From Heterohyrax brucei (Eukaryota > Chordata > Mammalia > Hyracoidea > Procaviidae): DNA of 64,000 nt. A program made the position numbers and the translations under genes. Where the stretch lies: NCBI GenBank assembly GCA_028571685.1, contig CM053143.1:136806829-136870828 (forward strand). The letters run 5' to 3'. Below the pieces are notes generated by a model that was given only the letters and a program-made list of their open reading frames with translations, ran no database searches and was not told the DNA's origin. Shown here piece by piece: positions 32,481 through 47,100 of this stretch; position 1 is the first letter of the stretch, and the number at the start of each line of letters is the position of its first letter.

Positions 32481-33486
32481 TCGCAGGAGCTGGTCTTTGC
32501 TGCATGAAAAGGGTTCCTAGGCAGTATCTGCTCGCTAAGACGCACTGAACTCCACTCCCTAAGCCCACGCAGCCGAAACGCTTCGTGCGCAGGTCCAAGT
32601 TCAAAACACTTGAACAATCTCACTGCTGTGGCTTCTTACCCGAGCCCGCCCAGCCCACGTGTTTCCAACCAGAACCTCTGCAGTGCCACTCCTGAAGACC
32701 CAGAGATGAATCCCCGCCTCCCTCCAACAATGACCTCCTCCCTCCAACAATCGCTAGCCTGGCCAGCTTAGTGACGCTGCCATCTTCCTGCCCTCCGCAC
32801 TTCCCGGCCTGTCCCATGAAAAGCGTCCTCAAGTGTAGAGGCTGCCACCTGGGAAAATTAACAAACGAGTATGAACGACGCGATCGTTTTAAATTACTGT
32901 TGGCATCTCGCACTTCCCCCCCAAAATAGAAAAGCCCAGAGGTTCAATTGTCTGCTAGAATCTTGTAAGTATTACACTAAGCAGTCTGCACAAATCTGCT
33001 TTTCAAAAGCGGTGTTGTTTCTTCAACTGGTTAAGGGGTGCGTGGACGGTTCCTTTTATTACTTTGTTAAACTGGCCTCTTCAAATTTTAACAAAATTTT
33101 AATGTAATAAACTCACTTCATTTCATGAGATCCACATTTGAAATAGGCTCAGAAGGAACAGTGAACCAGTGGCAGGTTCCAGAAGACCTGGGTGAGCCAA
33201 CTGATTTTAAGGTTATCTGTTTCCAAGTGTCTTGAAAATGCTGTGCTTGATGACTTACAATGCCAACTCAATTTGTTTAATGTATAATCAGGATGAAATT
33301 TTCACTGGGCTTTAAACTGGGTTCTCTGATTCCTGACAGATTAGTTCTGTGGCTTTGCTGGAAGAGGCAGGAAGCATTTTAGAACTCCAGTTTTTAAAAA
33401 GAAGATTCTTAGATATGCCAAACAGGAAGTCCTCCATACAATGCCAACACCAAAGACACCTTAATTCATATTCATCACTAGAATAT

Positions 33487-35118
33487 TTTATTTCACAATG
33501 TGCCACAGTGAATGGATGCATTGATACTGGTTTTTATAAATGAACATACACATACTCTATATATACAGAGTATATATGGTTAGAGATCTGTCCAAAAGAG
33601 CACACTTGAGGTAAATATTTATTCTTTGACAATTTTTATTTACTTGAACTGTTTCAGTTGCTTTGCAATGACTGGTTATGACAATGACTGCTGTCAAATT
33701 GCATTGAAATTTTCACCAAGATTCTTTCACTTAGTTAACTGAAAATTATCTGTCACAATAGAAATTCAATGGATCCTACATAACAGTAACAATCATTACC
33801 ATAATGGGATATAAACTCGGAAGGAATATCTCACTCCTACCAAAAGACTGTTTTCTGTAGACCTCAGAAAGTATTATGCCATAATGAATCCTTTATATTT
33901 CAAGAGTATTTCTCTAGATGCCACCACAAATTCTGATTATGTGAAACAGAAAGGCAGCACATTTCTTAACCTTCTCTACTACAGTAAAAGAAAGCCTTCC
34001 CAAAACTGTTCTAAGCAGCTTCAGTAGTAGATATGTTCAGAGTCAAACACGGCAGTACTTTATTAACAAGGGCAGAGTAATATGATCACAAGGAAATACA
34101 AATCTAAACTGAAGGATATGTTGAAGAGCATAAAATGAATACAAGGGTAGGCATCGTAATGTGGCTGTCTTGCAGCAATTCATTGAGAAGTGGTTTGTAA
34201 GCAAAGACAGACAAGTACAATGTTTATGCTGTAAGATGACTATAAAATACTTCACTACTTTGAGAAGGCTCATAATGGATGAATGGTCATGAACCCATAA
34301 GAAGAAAAAGGGGCCATACAAGTATCTATTAATTAGGCCAAACAGTGCTGTTAGGTCTTAATACTGCCTGGTACTCAACTCTGGTATTGATCTCCTCTCA
34401 ACTTAGTAAGTCACTGTTCATGTTCTTGATAGGGGCCATTAATATTTTTGATTGACACAGTCCAAACCAATCTGATCTCAGAAGACTGTGTCTAAGAGTC
34501 AACTCCTTGCAATGTGGATATTCCTTGAGTTCTTCAGTGGTGCTAAATCAGTATACTGTCACCATAATCTGAGCATTAAGGAGCCCCAATTTATACATAT
34601 GTAAAAAACATAATGAGAAGTATCCCATATTCCAGCACCACATGACAAATTATTCAAAACATACTTCTGGTTTCCCGAGGTCACTCATTTAATAAAATAA
34701 AGATCATCAGTGTATTAATAAGGTCCCTTTTATCCCATATTCCTAAGCAGATATATGGAATGCTTAGATTACTCTAGCTGAAAAAGCAGATCCTGGAAAA
34801 ACATCTGATAACATGCCTTGTAGGTGGAACTGAAAACAGACCAGATTAGCACACACAGAGAAAGGATCCAACAGATATCCAGGTGGGTAGATGCCCAATT
34901 ACTCTGAGACCTCAGAATTTGTGCAAAGCTAGATGGTACAAGAAGGCCAAGTCTGACTAGGCATCGAGTTTGAGGAAGATGGTTTTCCCACTTGATGTAC
35001 AAGAATTTTACGAAAATGTGGGCTAAGGGAGAGAGTATTTCTGTGCTTCTTGCTGTGTACTGTATTCCTAATGCCACTGAGACTAGTTTAAAAATAGCCT
35101 GCAATGAGAAGGTTCTGA
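33487..35118 (-). other. SRP72: SRP72 3' untranslated region (end uncertain)
   Basis: Sequence downstream of the SRP72 TGA has no transposon I recognise. Minus-strand AATAAA hexamers occur at 34064-34059, 33623-33618 and 33492-33487. The last would give a 3' UTR of about 1.6 kb, the first about 1.05 kb. I cannot tell which is used. Confidence 0.5.
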
Positions 35119-38100
35119 TCACCAACCACCTTTTCCACCTTTCTTCTTTTTCTGTTGTTGTTTCTTTTTTGTTGCCGGAGCCCCTGCAGGTTTCTGGTGT
35201 CGCGGGGGTACGATATTACTCGTAGATGCGGATACTGTTGCTGCACTGCCAGGTCGTGGTGAGGTGGGCGGACTGCTCACAGTTTTACTGGCATCCCTGA
35301 AATCAACAGATCAGAAAAGTCTGGTCATTCATATATGCAGCAAAGTAAAAGGATCATACATGGCTTTTGCTTTCCTCCTTTAACAATCTCTCATACATAT
35401 TCTATTTCTTTTAAAGTGGGTTCTCCAACCCTCTATTCACTGTTCTTTTCAATACAATTTTTATAGTTTTAACACTTCAAAAAACATTCATGTGCCACAT
35501 CCTGATTTTTAAAAAGCTTAAACCCTGAGAAAAAATATATAGCAAAGATATCTCACTGTACTTTTCATACTTCAAGTTTATTAGTAATTCTAAATGTTGA
35601 GTCAGTGTCATATTTTCTGACTGACCTCAGCTGGAAAGCAATGACTTACAGTTCAGATGAAGCTCCTGCAGTTGCTCCCTGGGTCCCTTTTCCAATCTGA
35701 TCCTTCTTTTTACCCTTCTTTCTTCCTCTGTAGTAAGAACGTTCTCGCATTGGTAGCCATCTTTCTGGATCTGGGGTAACTTTCGGGTCATAATTTTTAG
35801 GCAGTTTTCCTGTGTAACAATTGGAAAAGAAATCAGAGTTTTATGTCATAAACAAGTGTCTAAGCCTGGGAAATAAAGTTAAAGCTGAAATAAGTCATCC
35901 AAGAAAGTTCTATTTGTATAATCTGTCTAAGGCAAAAGACTATCCTCTAAACATGACATCATATTCTGAAGTCATAATGGAAAAGATCTGTTGCTATATT
36001 ATAAAAATTTTAAAAATTTGTGTTAAGGGAATAAACTTTTAAAAGAAATAATAAACCAAACCAAATTTTCATGCTGTATAACACCCTTATTAACATCCTT
36101 AATATATGAAGTTATGAAGTTATTTATTATCAGTGGGCAAATCACTCAAAAAAAGGGGGGGGAAGGGGTTGGGGACATAAGCTATAACCAGAGTAAGCAA
36201 GGAAAGATAAAATAGTCATCAAAAATGTAAAAAGACAATCCATCTGCAATAAACTGAATCGAGATCCGTATCTTACACCTTATACAAAAACCAACTCCAA
36301 CTGGATAAAAGACCTAAATATCAAACCTAAAACAATAAAGCTCATCCAAGAAAAGGTAGGAACAACAATGGAAGTTTTAATACACAATGAGGACAGACTC
36401 CAAAATCTGTCACAGAAACCTCAATCAACAGAAGAGAAAATAGATAAATGGGTACTATTAAGAATCAAACACTTTTGCTCATCCAAAGACTTTATTAATA
36501 GAATTAAAAGAACACCCACAGAATGGGAAAAAATATTTGGCAACTCTATGTCAGACCGACGCCTGATCTCCATAATCTATAAGATACTACAAAATATCAA
36601 TAAGAAGAAGATAAACCATCCAATTAAGCGATAGGCAAAGGAGATGGACAGATACTTCACTAAAGAGGAGATCCAGTCAGCCAAAACACACATGCGGACA
36701 TGTTCACGATCTTTAGTTATTAAAGAAATTCAAATCAAGACGACAATGAGATACCATCTCACCCCAACAAGATTAGCCATGATCCAGAAAACACAAAACA
36801 ACAAATGCTGGAGAAGCTGTGAAGAAAGTGGAACCCTCCTACACTGTTGGTGGGGTTGCAAAATGGTCTGGCCTCTTTAGAAAGCAATCTGGCGCTTCCT
36901 TAAAAACATGGATATCAATATACCATTTGACCCAGTCATTCCACTGGAATATATCCTACAGAATACACACCAACAGACACATGCACCAGAATGTTTATCG
37001 CAGCACAGTCCACGATAGCAAAAAGACGGAATCAACCCAGATGCCCAACAACAGAAGAATGGATAGGTAAACTAGGGTACATATACTCAATGGAGCACTA
37101 CGCAATGATAAAGAATAACGATGATTCCAGGAAACATCTCCTAACCTGGTTTCAACTGGAAGACATTATGTTGAGTGAAAGTAGTCAGTGACAAAAGGAC
37201 AAATATTGTATAAGACCTCTACAATAAAATCTCAAAAACAGACTTGTGTATAGAAGAAAAGACTCTTTGACAGCTGCAAGGGAGGGGAGGGAGGGTGAGG
37301 CCGGGAGGGTTTAGTTTAGATAGTTGCCAGAAATCCGGTAGGGAGAAAGCGGTGACAGCACACATTAGAAACAAGAACAACATTAAGTGGGCTTAGCATA
37401 ACTTGAATACTCCTTCCATCTTAACCCAATATTGCAAGGATAGAGTAGCTGGGGCAGGGGGCATGGGACCCTGCTCTTAGGCGAAATTGAGGCCAATTAG
37501 CACAACTAGCGTTTTACTAAGAGAGCTCTCTGCACCCTACATTGGTGAGTGGTGTCTGAGGTCTTAAAAGCTGCCAAGCTGCCATCCGAGGACACAGCAA
37601 ATGGTCCCAACTCAGCAGGAATGGATGCTCACCGAGGACCAAAATGACATGCAGTAAAGACAACCTAGAAGACAAAGAGACCCACAAGAGTGGTGCCTAC
37701 ATCAACTTGGGACAAGAAGAACTGGATGGTGCCCGGCTACCACCAGTGATAGCCACGACGGAGCTCACAGAGAGGAGTCTCACTGGCAATACAAGAATAA
37801 AAAGGGGTGCATCCTGAGATCTCCACAAAAAAACCTCAATTGATGGTCCAGTGGTTTCAGAGTTCCCCTGAGAGCATGGCCCCTGGCCCTGATGCTGCCC
37901 TTACCCATAAATTATAACGAAGGTCCACTCTTTGGACAGGAATGGACTGGACTTGGCAATGCAGACTGAGCATATATTGGATGCACTTTATGGTTCTATA
38001 CATCTATAGGATATCATCCTGCTGACTTCTGGCTGGAGGAAGGAGAGTGGGTGGAGAGGAGGGGAAAGGAGGCTGTTGGGAGGATGAGACGTATGGAGCA

Positions 38101-41100
38101 GAGAGGAATAGTGTGCTGTCACTGGACAGGGAGAGCAGTGGAAGCTGCATATAGGTGGGCATGTAAATTTATACGGGAATGTATATTTTCACTCAGTCAT
38201 GTTAAATTAAAAAAAAAAAAGTAAAAAGACACCTGACCTCACTAACTAAAAGTGAGTAGGGTGACAACTAAGATAAATAAAACTTGATTTCAATTCATAG
38301 CAACCTTACAGGGTTGAACCTTACAGGGCTGAACCTTACAGAGGAGAACTCTGTAACCTGAAAACTCCAATAAAGTTTTGAAGAAGCATGTGGTAGATTC
38401 ACAGTATCAACTTTTTAGTTAGCAGCCTACAGCTACACCACTGCACCACCAGGGCTCCAATAAGGTAGTATGCAGGAAAAAGGGGTAACTTTGGTAAATG
38501 TAGGAAACCCTGGTGGCCTAGTGGTTAAGTGTTACAGCTGCTAACCCAAAGGTAAGCAGTTGAAATCCACCAGATACTCCTTGGAAATTGGGGTAGTTCT
38601 ACTCTGTTTTGTATGGTTGCTTGGAGTTGGAATTTATAGCAACAGGCTGTGGTTTTTGTTTTTTAATAAATGTTAATACATACATACAATTTGTTAGCAT
38701 TCTCATCTCCCTTCTATGGATGGAATAGAATGGAAATAATGAGAATGCTAACACACACATACAATTTTGCAACAACAGTAAAAAGAACCAAAATGTATGT
38801 GTGTGGGCACACACGTAGATGTGGATGCATGTGTGTGTATACGAAGGCGTATGTTAAGTAAATGCACGCACATGTACAGGTGTATCTGTAGGTAAGTATA
38901 TACACATTTGTATGTGCTGCAGATATATCCACAGATGTAAGCCACAAAGTTTCGCATTTAAGAATATTCTCTCATGTTCTTTAAACTAGACATTTTTTAA
39001 CAATGTCTTTAAACAAGACATTTAAATGTGTATCAATAAGAGAAAAAGTAAATTCTAGTGTACCTACATTATACAGCCTGTTAATACAACTAGGTTAAAA
39101 ATAATAAAGTACATTTATATTTAGTAATTTGGAAACATGTTCCTCACAACAGTCTCCAGTGAACTAAAACTAATAACCACCTATTACTTTTTTGTTTGAT
39201 TGCAGAAAGAGAATATATGACAATATATGGCTAAAAACTTTTTAAAAATGCTCACCTGGAAACTATGAAAACAGAACAGTAATACTATGGGTTTGCTTCC
39301 AGTTACCAGCTGTTCTGTTACACTGTTACTAGTAATTAAATATTTACTGAGTTATTACTGTTTGCCAAGTAGTGTAAAGTAAAGAACTAGTAAGATTTCT
39401 AGTTAATGACTGTGGACTTAATGTACACATTAGCTTGTACACCCTTCCAAAACTCCATTAAAATAGCAATGAACACATTAGAACACAGAGTATGAGAAAA
39501 GATAATAACAATGAAATTCTGGAAAACAGATGGAGGACTGGTAATAAACTCAGTAGACTTGGGAAACTTGAATCCTAACATAGCAATGGGAAAAACCAGT
39601 AAGAAGCCTGATGTATACACCACAAACCTCCCAAGGATTCATGAGCACCAGGGAGTAGCCTAAACCAAGTCTGGTAATTCCATCTGCTGCTGTTATGGAT
39701 TAAACACAGTCAATGTGTGCATTTCCCTGATTAATGGTCCAGGGCTGGACACATGACCTGTGTTAGCTGGCCCGATCAGATAACGAGAAACTTGTCAAGT
39801 GGGAAGAGGCCCTCTTTCTACTTCTGGATGTAAATGACAAGTATGTAGCCCTGACTTTTTCCAACAACCATCTTATAACTGTAATGAAAATTCAGTTTTA
39901 TGGGCAGCATAACCAAGAGACACGACCTTAATACTAATCTTCCTCTATACTGCCAATTTTACAAATAACGTTAAGTTTTAAATTGGTTGTTTGACTGGAG
40001 TCTTACAGTACTTTAATAGTCAAAAGCACCCTAATGTATAGGAGTTTAATTTGTTCCTGGGATTGTTATAAGAGCTTTACATGCAGGATCTGAAATCCTA
40101 TAAGGTATATGCATTATATTCCATTTTAAACACGAAAAACTCTGCCAAGGTTGTGAAGCAGCATGTCTATAGTCATACAGAGTACTGGACTAAAGATTTG
40201 AATTTGGGAAATCAAACTCCAGAGTTTGTACTCTTTAAAGTGGTAACATTAAATGTTATAGCTATAGTGAAGGTAAAAGTTAGTGTTCAGATGCAGTATA
40301 CATTAAGGTATCTCTATAGGGCTAAAGTCAAGTCAAACTTAGATCATATTAAAAAAAAAATCTAAAATTAAAAAAAAAAAAACTTACCCTTCTTTTTCTT
40401 CTTCTTTTTTTTCAAATCTCCCTGGCTACTAGAAGAAGAAAAATCATTACTCTCATTAAAAAACACTTAGAGAGAATTAACTATATGCAAAAGAGTGAGC
40501 TGGGCACTTGATCATAAAGACCTTTTAGATTAAATGCCTGCTCACTAAAAACTAACAAACTAGTGGGCTGTTGATTCAGGTTAAACTTACTCAAGCTTCA
40601 GATACTGTTTTTGAAAGGTAGTCAAGAGAGGTGACAGTTGTTTACAGCAAACAGACACCACTTACACTGAAAATAATTTAAGTGGCAAATGGACAAGTTG
40701 ATGTAGGTAAGAAATGTGCAATCTACAGTATTATGTCTGGCAAGACCTTAGACAATAAATTAAACTCTCTTCCAGAAGTACACTTATAGATACAGCACAT
40801 ATAGATATCTCTGGAAGTAATGTAAGACAAGGAACACAGGTGGCTGCAATAAAGGTGTGACCTTTTACTCTGCACTCTTATTTCTTAAATACTGAACCTT
40901 GTGAATTCATTAAGTTTTTAAAATAAGTAAATCTTATACCAGCAAAGGAGTGTACTTACTAACTTGGTAAAGTCCAACTCTCCACTCAACCAGAATTAAC
41001 CTCTAGTATTATAGTGCACATGCTTTCTTTTTCTTTGTACTTCTACCACAGCAGTTCAGAAATAATCTTTTGAAATTGCCGTATTTTTTGTTTCTCACTA

Positions 41101-44100
41101 AGTGTGCTTTTTTACACGTCTTACATTGTTTCCAGCATGCCTTCTTATACTTAATAAGTCTTGGAGACCTTTCCATGTTACTAAATGGAACATACTGAAT
41201 CCCCTTTCCCCCATTTAACCTTTTCCTCTCAGAGATGTAGGCAATAAAGTACAAATGAAGAATAAATAAGGGGCTAAGAAATTCTGAAAACCGGGATGCA
41301 AAGTAAGCCCTTACAAGGAGGCCCACGTGGCTGCACTGGAGTGAGAGAGTTAAGAGCAGTAAGAGAGAGTCAGAAAGGAAATAAAGAGTTGGCTCTTTGA
41401 GATAAAGTAAAAGTGATACACCTCTAGCCAAAGTGATCAGGATCGGTAGACAATCCAAAGGACATGCATAAAATTAAGAAAACATCTCAAAATAACTGAT
41501 ACAAGCTCTGATAACTACAGTGAAAATCTTCAACAGCAAATAAAGACACGAAAAATATATATTCATGTGATATACTTAAACGAGAAGTATAAAACTTTGA
41601 ACTGCAACTGTAACACTGAACTAAGATGAGATAGCAAAACTTTCTCCCAAGAATTCACTGTGCCAGTTACTCAACTGTGAAAGTTCTCTCAAGGCACTTT
41701 AAGAAATATAGTTTCATGTGTCCCCTACACTGTGTCTTCCTAATTTGTCTCTTTACAAATCATACTCCACAGCTACATGTGCATCTCCCAAAGGTTCTCT
41801 GCCATTTCTTACTTCTATGTGTTTGCTCTCTTCTCATTACCTCATTCTTCTCTTGCTCAGTTGACACAATCATCTCTTCCACGAAGCCTTTCCTAACATC
41901 TCAATGTCCCCAGGAAAAACTGACTACTCCTGTTCCCTCTGGTGTGCTTCCCTACACTCTGCACAATCACAGTATGGACAACCACTATTGCAATTACTAT
42001 GGAAATACCTGTTTCCTTCTGCTAAAATTAAAATCTCTTGAGGACTTTTCTTTTTGGTCACCACTAACAGAAACCTAACCATACTACTACTTCAGAAGAA
42101 ACACAACTTTTCAGTCAAAGACTAGCACAAAATAAAACCAAACTAAAACAACAACAACAAGAAACCACTGCCATCAAGTCAATTGTGACTCATGGTGATC
42201 CTAAAGGAGACAGTAAAAACTGCTCTAGAATTTCCAAGGAGCACCTGGCGGACATGAACTGCTGACCTCGTAATTAGTAGGCAGAGTGTGTAACCACTAT
42301 ACCACCAAGGTTTCTAACATAAAATACAGAATATGAAAATAAAAATACCTAATAAAAAAGCTTAAAAGTCAGTGTGCTTCTTAAAGACTACTGAAGGAAA
42401 TTAAAAAAGGAAGACTAAACAAAGGAATTAGAAAGGATGAACTATGTGTTTTTACCAATTACTCAACTCTATTTTACCAATCATTCAATTCTTTTTTTGT
42501 AAGATTAAAAAAAAACTGAAAATAGTCTATTAATTTGATTACAAAAATATGTATTATTTGAAAACTGCCTTGAGATCTAGACTGAATTTATTTCTCTCTG
42601 GGATTCCTGATAAAGCCTGAAACTGGAATACAATGAAATAATAGCTGGAACACTGTGTCTCTGAGATTCTTATTCCTTAATAAAGTTTTTTCAATTTGCT
42701 GTAAGGATGATACTGCTTTCTATCAAAGAGAGTTCATAATAAGTAAATCAATCATATACTGTTGCTGATTTAAAAAAAGGCACTAGAAAAAGAATAGTGA
42801 AAAATAATGAAAGCCAAAAAACTGGGAAAATGTTATCTCTTCAGCACTTTATTCCATCTAAGTTAAAAATAAGGTGTTAGGTTTTACTGAGATCGACTGT
42901 ATTATTTGAGACTGCAATGTCAAAGAACAAGGAGAAAAGGAGAGACTGGCTTGTAAGTTAATGAATCTGGCCAACCTCTCTCCCAATCAGCAAAATAAAT
43001 CAGCTCAAATGGCTCAGAAACACCAACTGTATATCAGTTATTTACAGGTAAATTATGTAAGTACAGCCAGCAAACAGAACACTATCCATAAGGGGAATGC
43101 AGTATGTTGCATTTAACAACATGTAAAGGTCTCTAAGACACATATTAAGTGTAAGAAAGCAAGCTGGAAACAGAATAAGACATGTAAAAGACCATTTGGT
43201 AAAAAACAAAAAATACACCAATCTCAAGAAATTATTTCTAAACTTCCTCTGTATAAACACAAAGAAAAAGATCTGAAAGCATATGCACTATCTTACCAGA
43301 GGTTATTTCTGGTTGAGTGGTGGGATAACTAAGGTGGACACAGCAGAAGAAAAGGGAAAAGAAACAAAAGTGGACTTGAACTTTATTTATCAGGATTTTT
43401 TTTTTGAGAACTGTATCTTTTACTCTTAAATACATTTTTTTAAAAAATACTATTTTGACATCAGCATTAGTTGAGCACTACAAAGAAAAACATTACCCTT
43501 GCTCCTTTGCCTGATTATCTCCAGCAGCTTTGCCACCCTTCTTCCGAATATACGTTGCACCAGGAGAATTTTCAAGAGCCTCAACATCTACTTTGAGAGA
43601 CATACTATCTGATGAGGGCAAGTGTTTACTGAGACTGGGACAGGAGTTCAGGATCATAATACACACATATCTGCCAACATATCTATACCAATAAAAAAAG
43701 ACAACTTTTTTTAATTGCACTTTAAAGGTTTACAAATTCTCATTAAACAATTAACACACACTGTTTTGTGCCACTAGCAGCCAACAAGATGACATTTTTG
43801 ATGGCCTTCATTAAAAGCAAAAAAAATTCGATCTTCTAACAAACCAATGAATTATAACATTATATTCATATATACATTATACACATACCTATAAATATAT
43901 ACATATTCTTAGAGGAGAACTTTGAAAAAGTAGTCACAAGAGGTTTAACAATTAAGTCCGTGAACCTAAGTGTTCAAAGTACTACCTACATACCTCATTG
44001 CTGAATATTACTACAGTCATCTTCAAAATACTCCCCTTGGGAAGCTAGGCGTTGACACCAGCGCCTAGTCCACCCTTCACAGCTATTTTGGAACTCTTTC

Positions 44101-47100
44101 TGAAATAGCCACTGTGCATGGTAGCATGGTGGCAAGTTTGCAAACTTAAATGTATAGTTGAGGGAGTTATTTAGCCAGTAAACAAATAACTGTATTAGTA
44201 CACCCTTCCTACTCACCTGATATGGCTCCCAATGACTTTTTTCTTTACCCGAAGATAAAAGAAATATTGAAAGGAAGACATTTTGATGACATTCAGGACA
44301 CCAATACTATGACACCTCTGACAGCCATTCCAGAAACAGTTTCAAAATCAGTCTGAAGGCTGGACTAGGCACTGGTGTCAGTGCATAGCTTCCCAAGGGG
44401 ACTACTTCAAAGGTGACCATAGTGATATTCAGCAATGAGATATGTAGCACTCTTTCTACGATGAGTTCTCAAACTTAACTGGCAACCCTCTTACCTAATC
44501 ATTTATGAATTCAGTGGGGTACTTTACGGTGGTAGCTTAAGAAAAACTCCATTCCAAAACTACTACCAAGCTTATAAAACACATGCTTACACAGGAAAAG
44601 GTTTTTTGTGACTGCTCATCACCCACCCCCACCTCAGTAGCAGCAACACCTGTAATCCAGGTTCAGTTGATCAGGACAGTGAATCCTCTTATCAACACCA
44701 GTAATTTCTTCCAATGGGGATATGACTCAAGAGATTTCAACAGGAGTAACACATTAGACTCATGCACAACTACCTCACTCAAATAGTTTCACTACCCTCA
44801 ACTTGAAACTGGAGGGATACAGTCTGCATGCTAGTTCTGGATACAACTTTTGCTTCTGGAACAAACTGTATCCAAGTTGGACCTATATCTGCATTCACAT
44901 AGATCAATAAACTTTCCTTTTTGCTTTTACTAAATAGAACAAACTAGGTATTTTCAGAAATAACGGCGTGCTATCTGAAAGCTATCAGAACAACCAAAAG
45001 GATACGCTTTTGCTTTTTCAGGATCTACAAGTGAGTAGGCAGAAATAAGCTGTGCCAGGGTATGAATATCTTTTGGATTTTGCCTAAAATAAAAATAAGA
45101 AAGTTATCAGACAGTTCTTAAAACTGGAGAAAGCAACATAAAAAAATCAAAATTGCTCCCTCATGTTAAGTAACAGTGGTTAACACTGAGACTTCTACGC
45201 ATCCACCTTTCAGGGCTTACTTCCACAGCTGTTCTAGGTCACTAATTGCCTCCTTCTTCCGTCCGTATTTGAGTTTGAAGTTTGCAGCTTCTCTTATCAA
45301 GGACAAATGAGCAGAAGACTTGGGCTAAGGTTCAAAAGAAGAGGGAGGAAACAAAAAGATTTTACACTAAATACTTAACAAGTCAATAAATTTATATTCA
45401 TTAGACTCTTTAAATGGACCTAACCATTAACCTTTGATCATAAGTTTTATTGAATGCCTGCAACAACAAAAATGAAATCATACACATAAACAAGCAAGGG
45501 GCAGCTACACAAATCAGTAGAAGCAATCACTGACTGATGAAATCTGGAACACAACTCATCTGTATTCAGGCTGACTACAACTAGAAATATGTCCCCGTAA
45601 TCTAAAACATAAACACAGTACTTTGTGGAACAGTGATGTCTCCACTGTTAATAGTGCAAACAGTATCAATGCCACCAGTGTGTGTGGGTGTTTAACAGAG
45701 ACAATATGCAATTATACCATGTATTACTCTTCCAACAACTGCTACTACTTATGGGCTCTCCAGCCACGTAAGATGAGCTGTCTTGTATATAATCACCTAC
45801 TAATACTGTTCTTTTTCTTGAGAATATACAAATACAAGAAGAAGCTGCAGAAAGTTCCACTGTGGAGCAATGATTAAGTGCTAAGCTACTAACTGCAATG
45901 TCAGTGGCTTGAAGTCATAGATCTTGCAACGTGTTCCCATAAAAATTACAGCCTAGGAAACCCTACGGGGGTGTTCTACTCTCTTTAGAGGGTCGCTGTT
46001 AAGTCAGAATCCACCTGACAGCACACACCACCACCAAGATACTTAAAACAATGAACCTGACAGTCTAATAGGATTCCTTTTTATTCTGTGTTCACTACTG
46101 CAGCTCTTCATTTTTACATAAAAATATCCTAACATTTTGTTCCACTGCCTTACCTGATGGTTTTGATACCACTGGATAGCTTGTGTGAAGACCTCAATGG
46201 CACTATCAATATCTTCCTCATGGCTGTACATGGTCACTAATGCAGATACCTACCCAGTCAAAAGTACAAATGAATGAATACAATTCCCATTCAATCCTAG
46301 AAGAAACCTTTTAACAAACATGAAAAACACGACGAAACGGCAAATAAGGTTACTAGGCTTTCTGCCAGTACACGTAACTCATCATGAAAATACTATTTAA
46401 AACGCACAATTTTATTTCTAAAAACACCATGAACAATGGTGTTCTATAAACACAAAGGCAATTATCATAAAATATAACTTTTCTCTAGAGCAGTACTACT
46501 CAAAGCACAGTTTACAGTCCAGTGCCAGTCCATAAGCAATTCATTACTAGTCCCTAAAAAGTACAGAAGATGAGGGTAACTGCTTAGAAACCCTTATGGT
46601 GGATATTCAAGTATGTGATCACTGAGGTAGACTAATGTGGCTGAACCCTATTGGCGAGATACATGTGGTGTTAGCTACAGAGTCAGTAACCACGCCTGCC
46701 TAGTGTGTGTGAAGCACAGGGAGGCCTGTGTGGCTGGGTCGGAGAAAGAGAGTTACGAGCAGTAGGAGTGAGGTCAGAAACGAAATAGAGCTGGATCTCT
46801 GAGGAGATCAGTAGAAGTGATAAACCTCTAGCCAGAGTGATCAGGAAAAGAGAAGACACAATTAACTAGCATAAAGAAATAGAGATTCCACAGATAATAG
46901 GGAATACTGTAAATAATTCCATGCCAAAACATTGAGCAACCTAGATGTACAAAATAAATTCCTTAAAAGATAACAGAAGGGCAGAAACATTTTGTTTCCA
47001 GCTATACATTTTATTTAATTCTAATATACAACTGTAGCCTGGGCCTTAAAATAAATGTTTACTGAACTATTCACATTTATTGAATACCAACTACAACTGG

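Noticed and set aside
31771-32520. 249-codon open frame on the plus strand opposite ARL9 exon 1
   Set aside because: It is the Ser/Phe/Leu-rich antisense shadow of a Lys/Glu-rich coding exon; the minus-strand frame has matching splice phase and gene order.
39650-39860. Possible old transposon (ggtccagggctggacacatg region)
   Set aside because: It resembles old DNA-transposon phrasing seen also near 9440-9560, but I could not assign a family or ends.
41009-41458. 149-codon minus-strand open frame in SRP72 intron 16
   Set aside because: It spans L2-like repeat sequence and has no recognisable domain.
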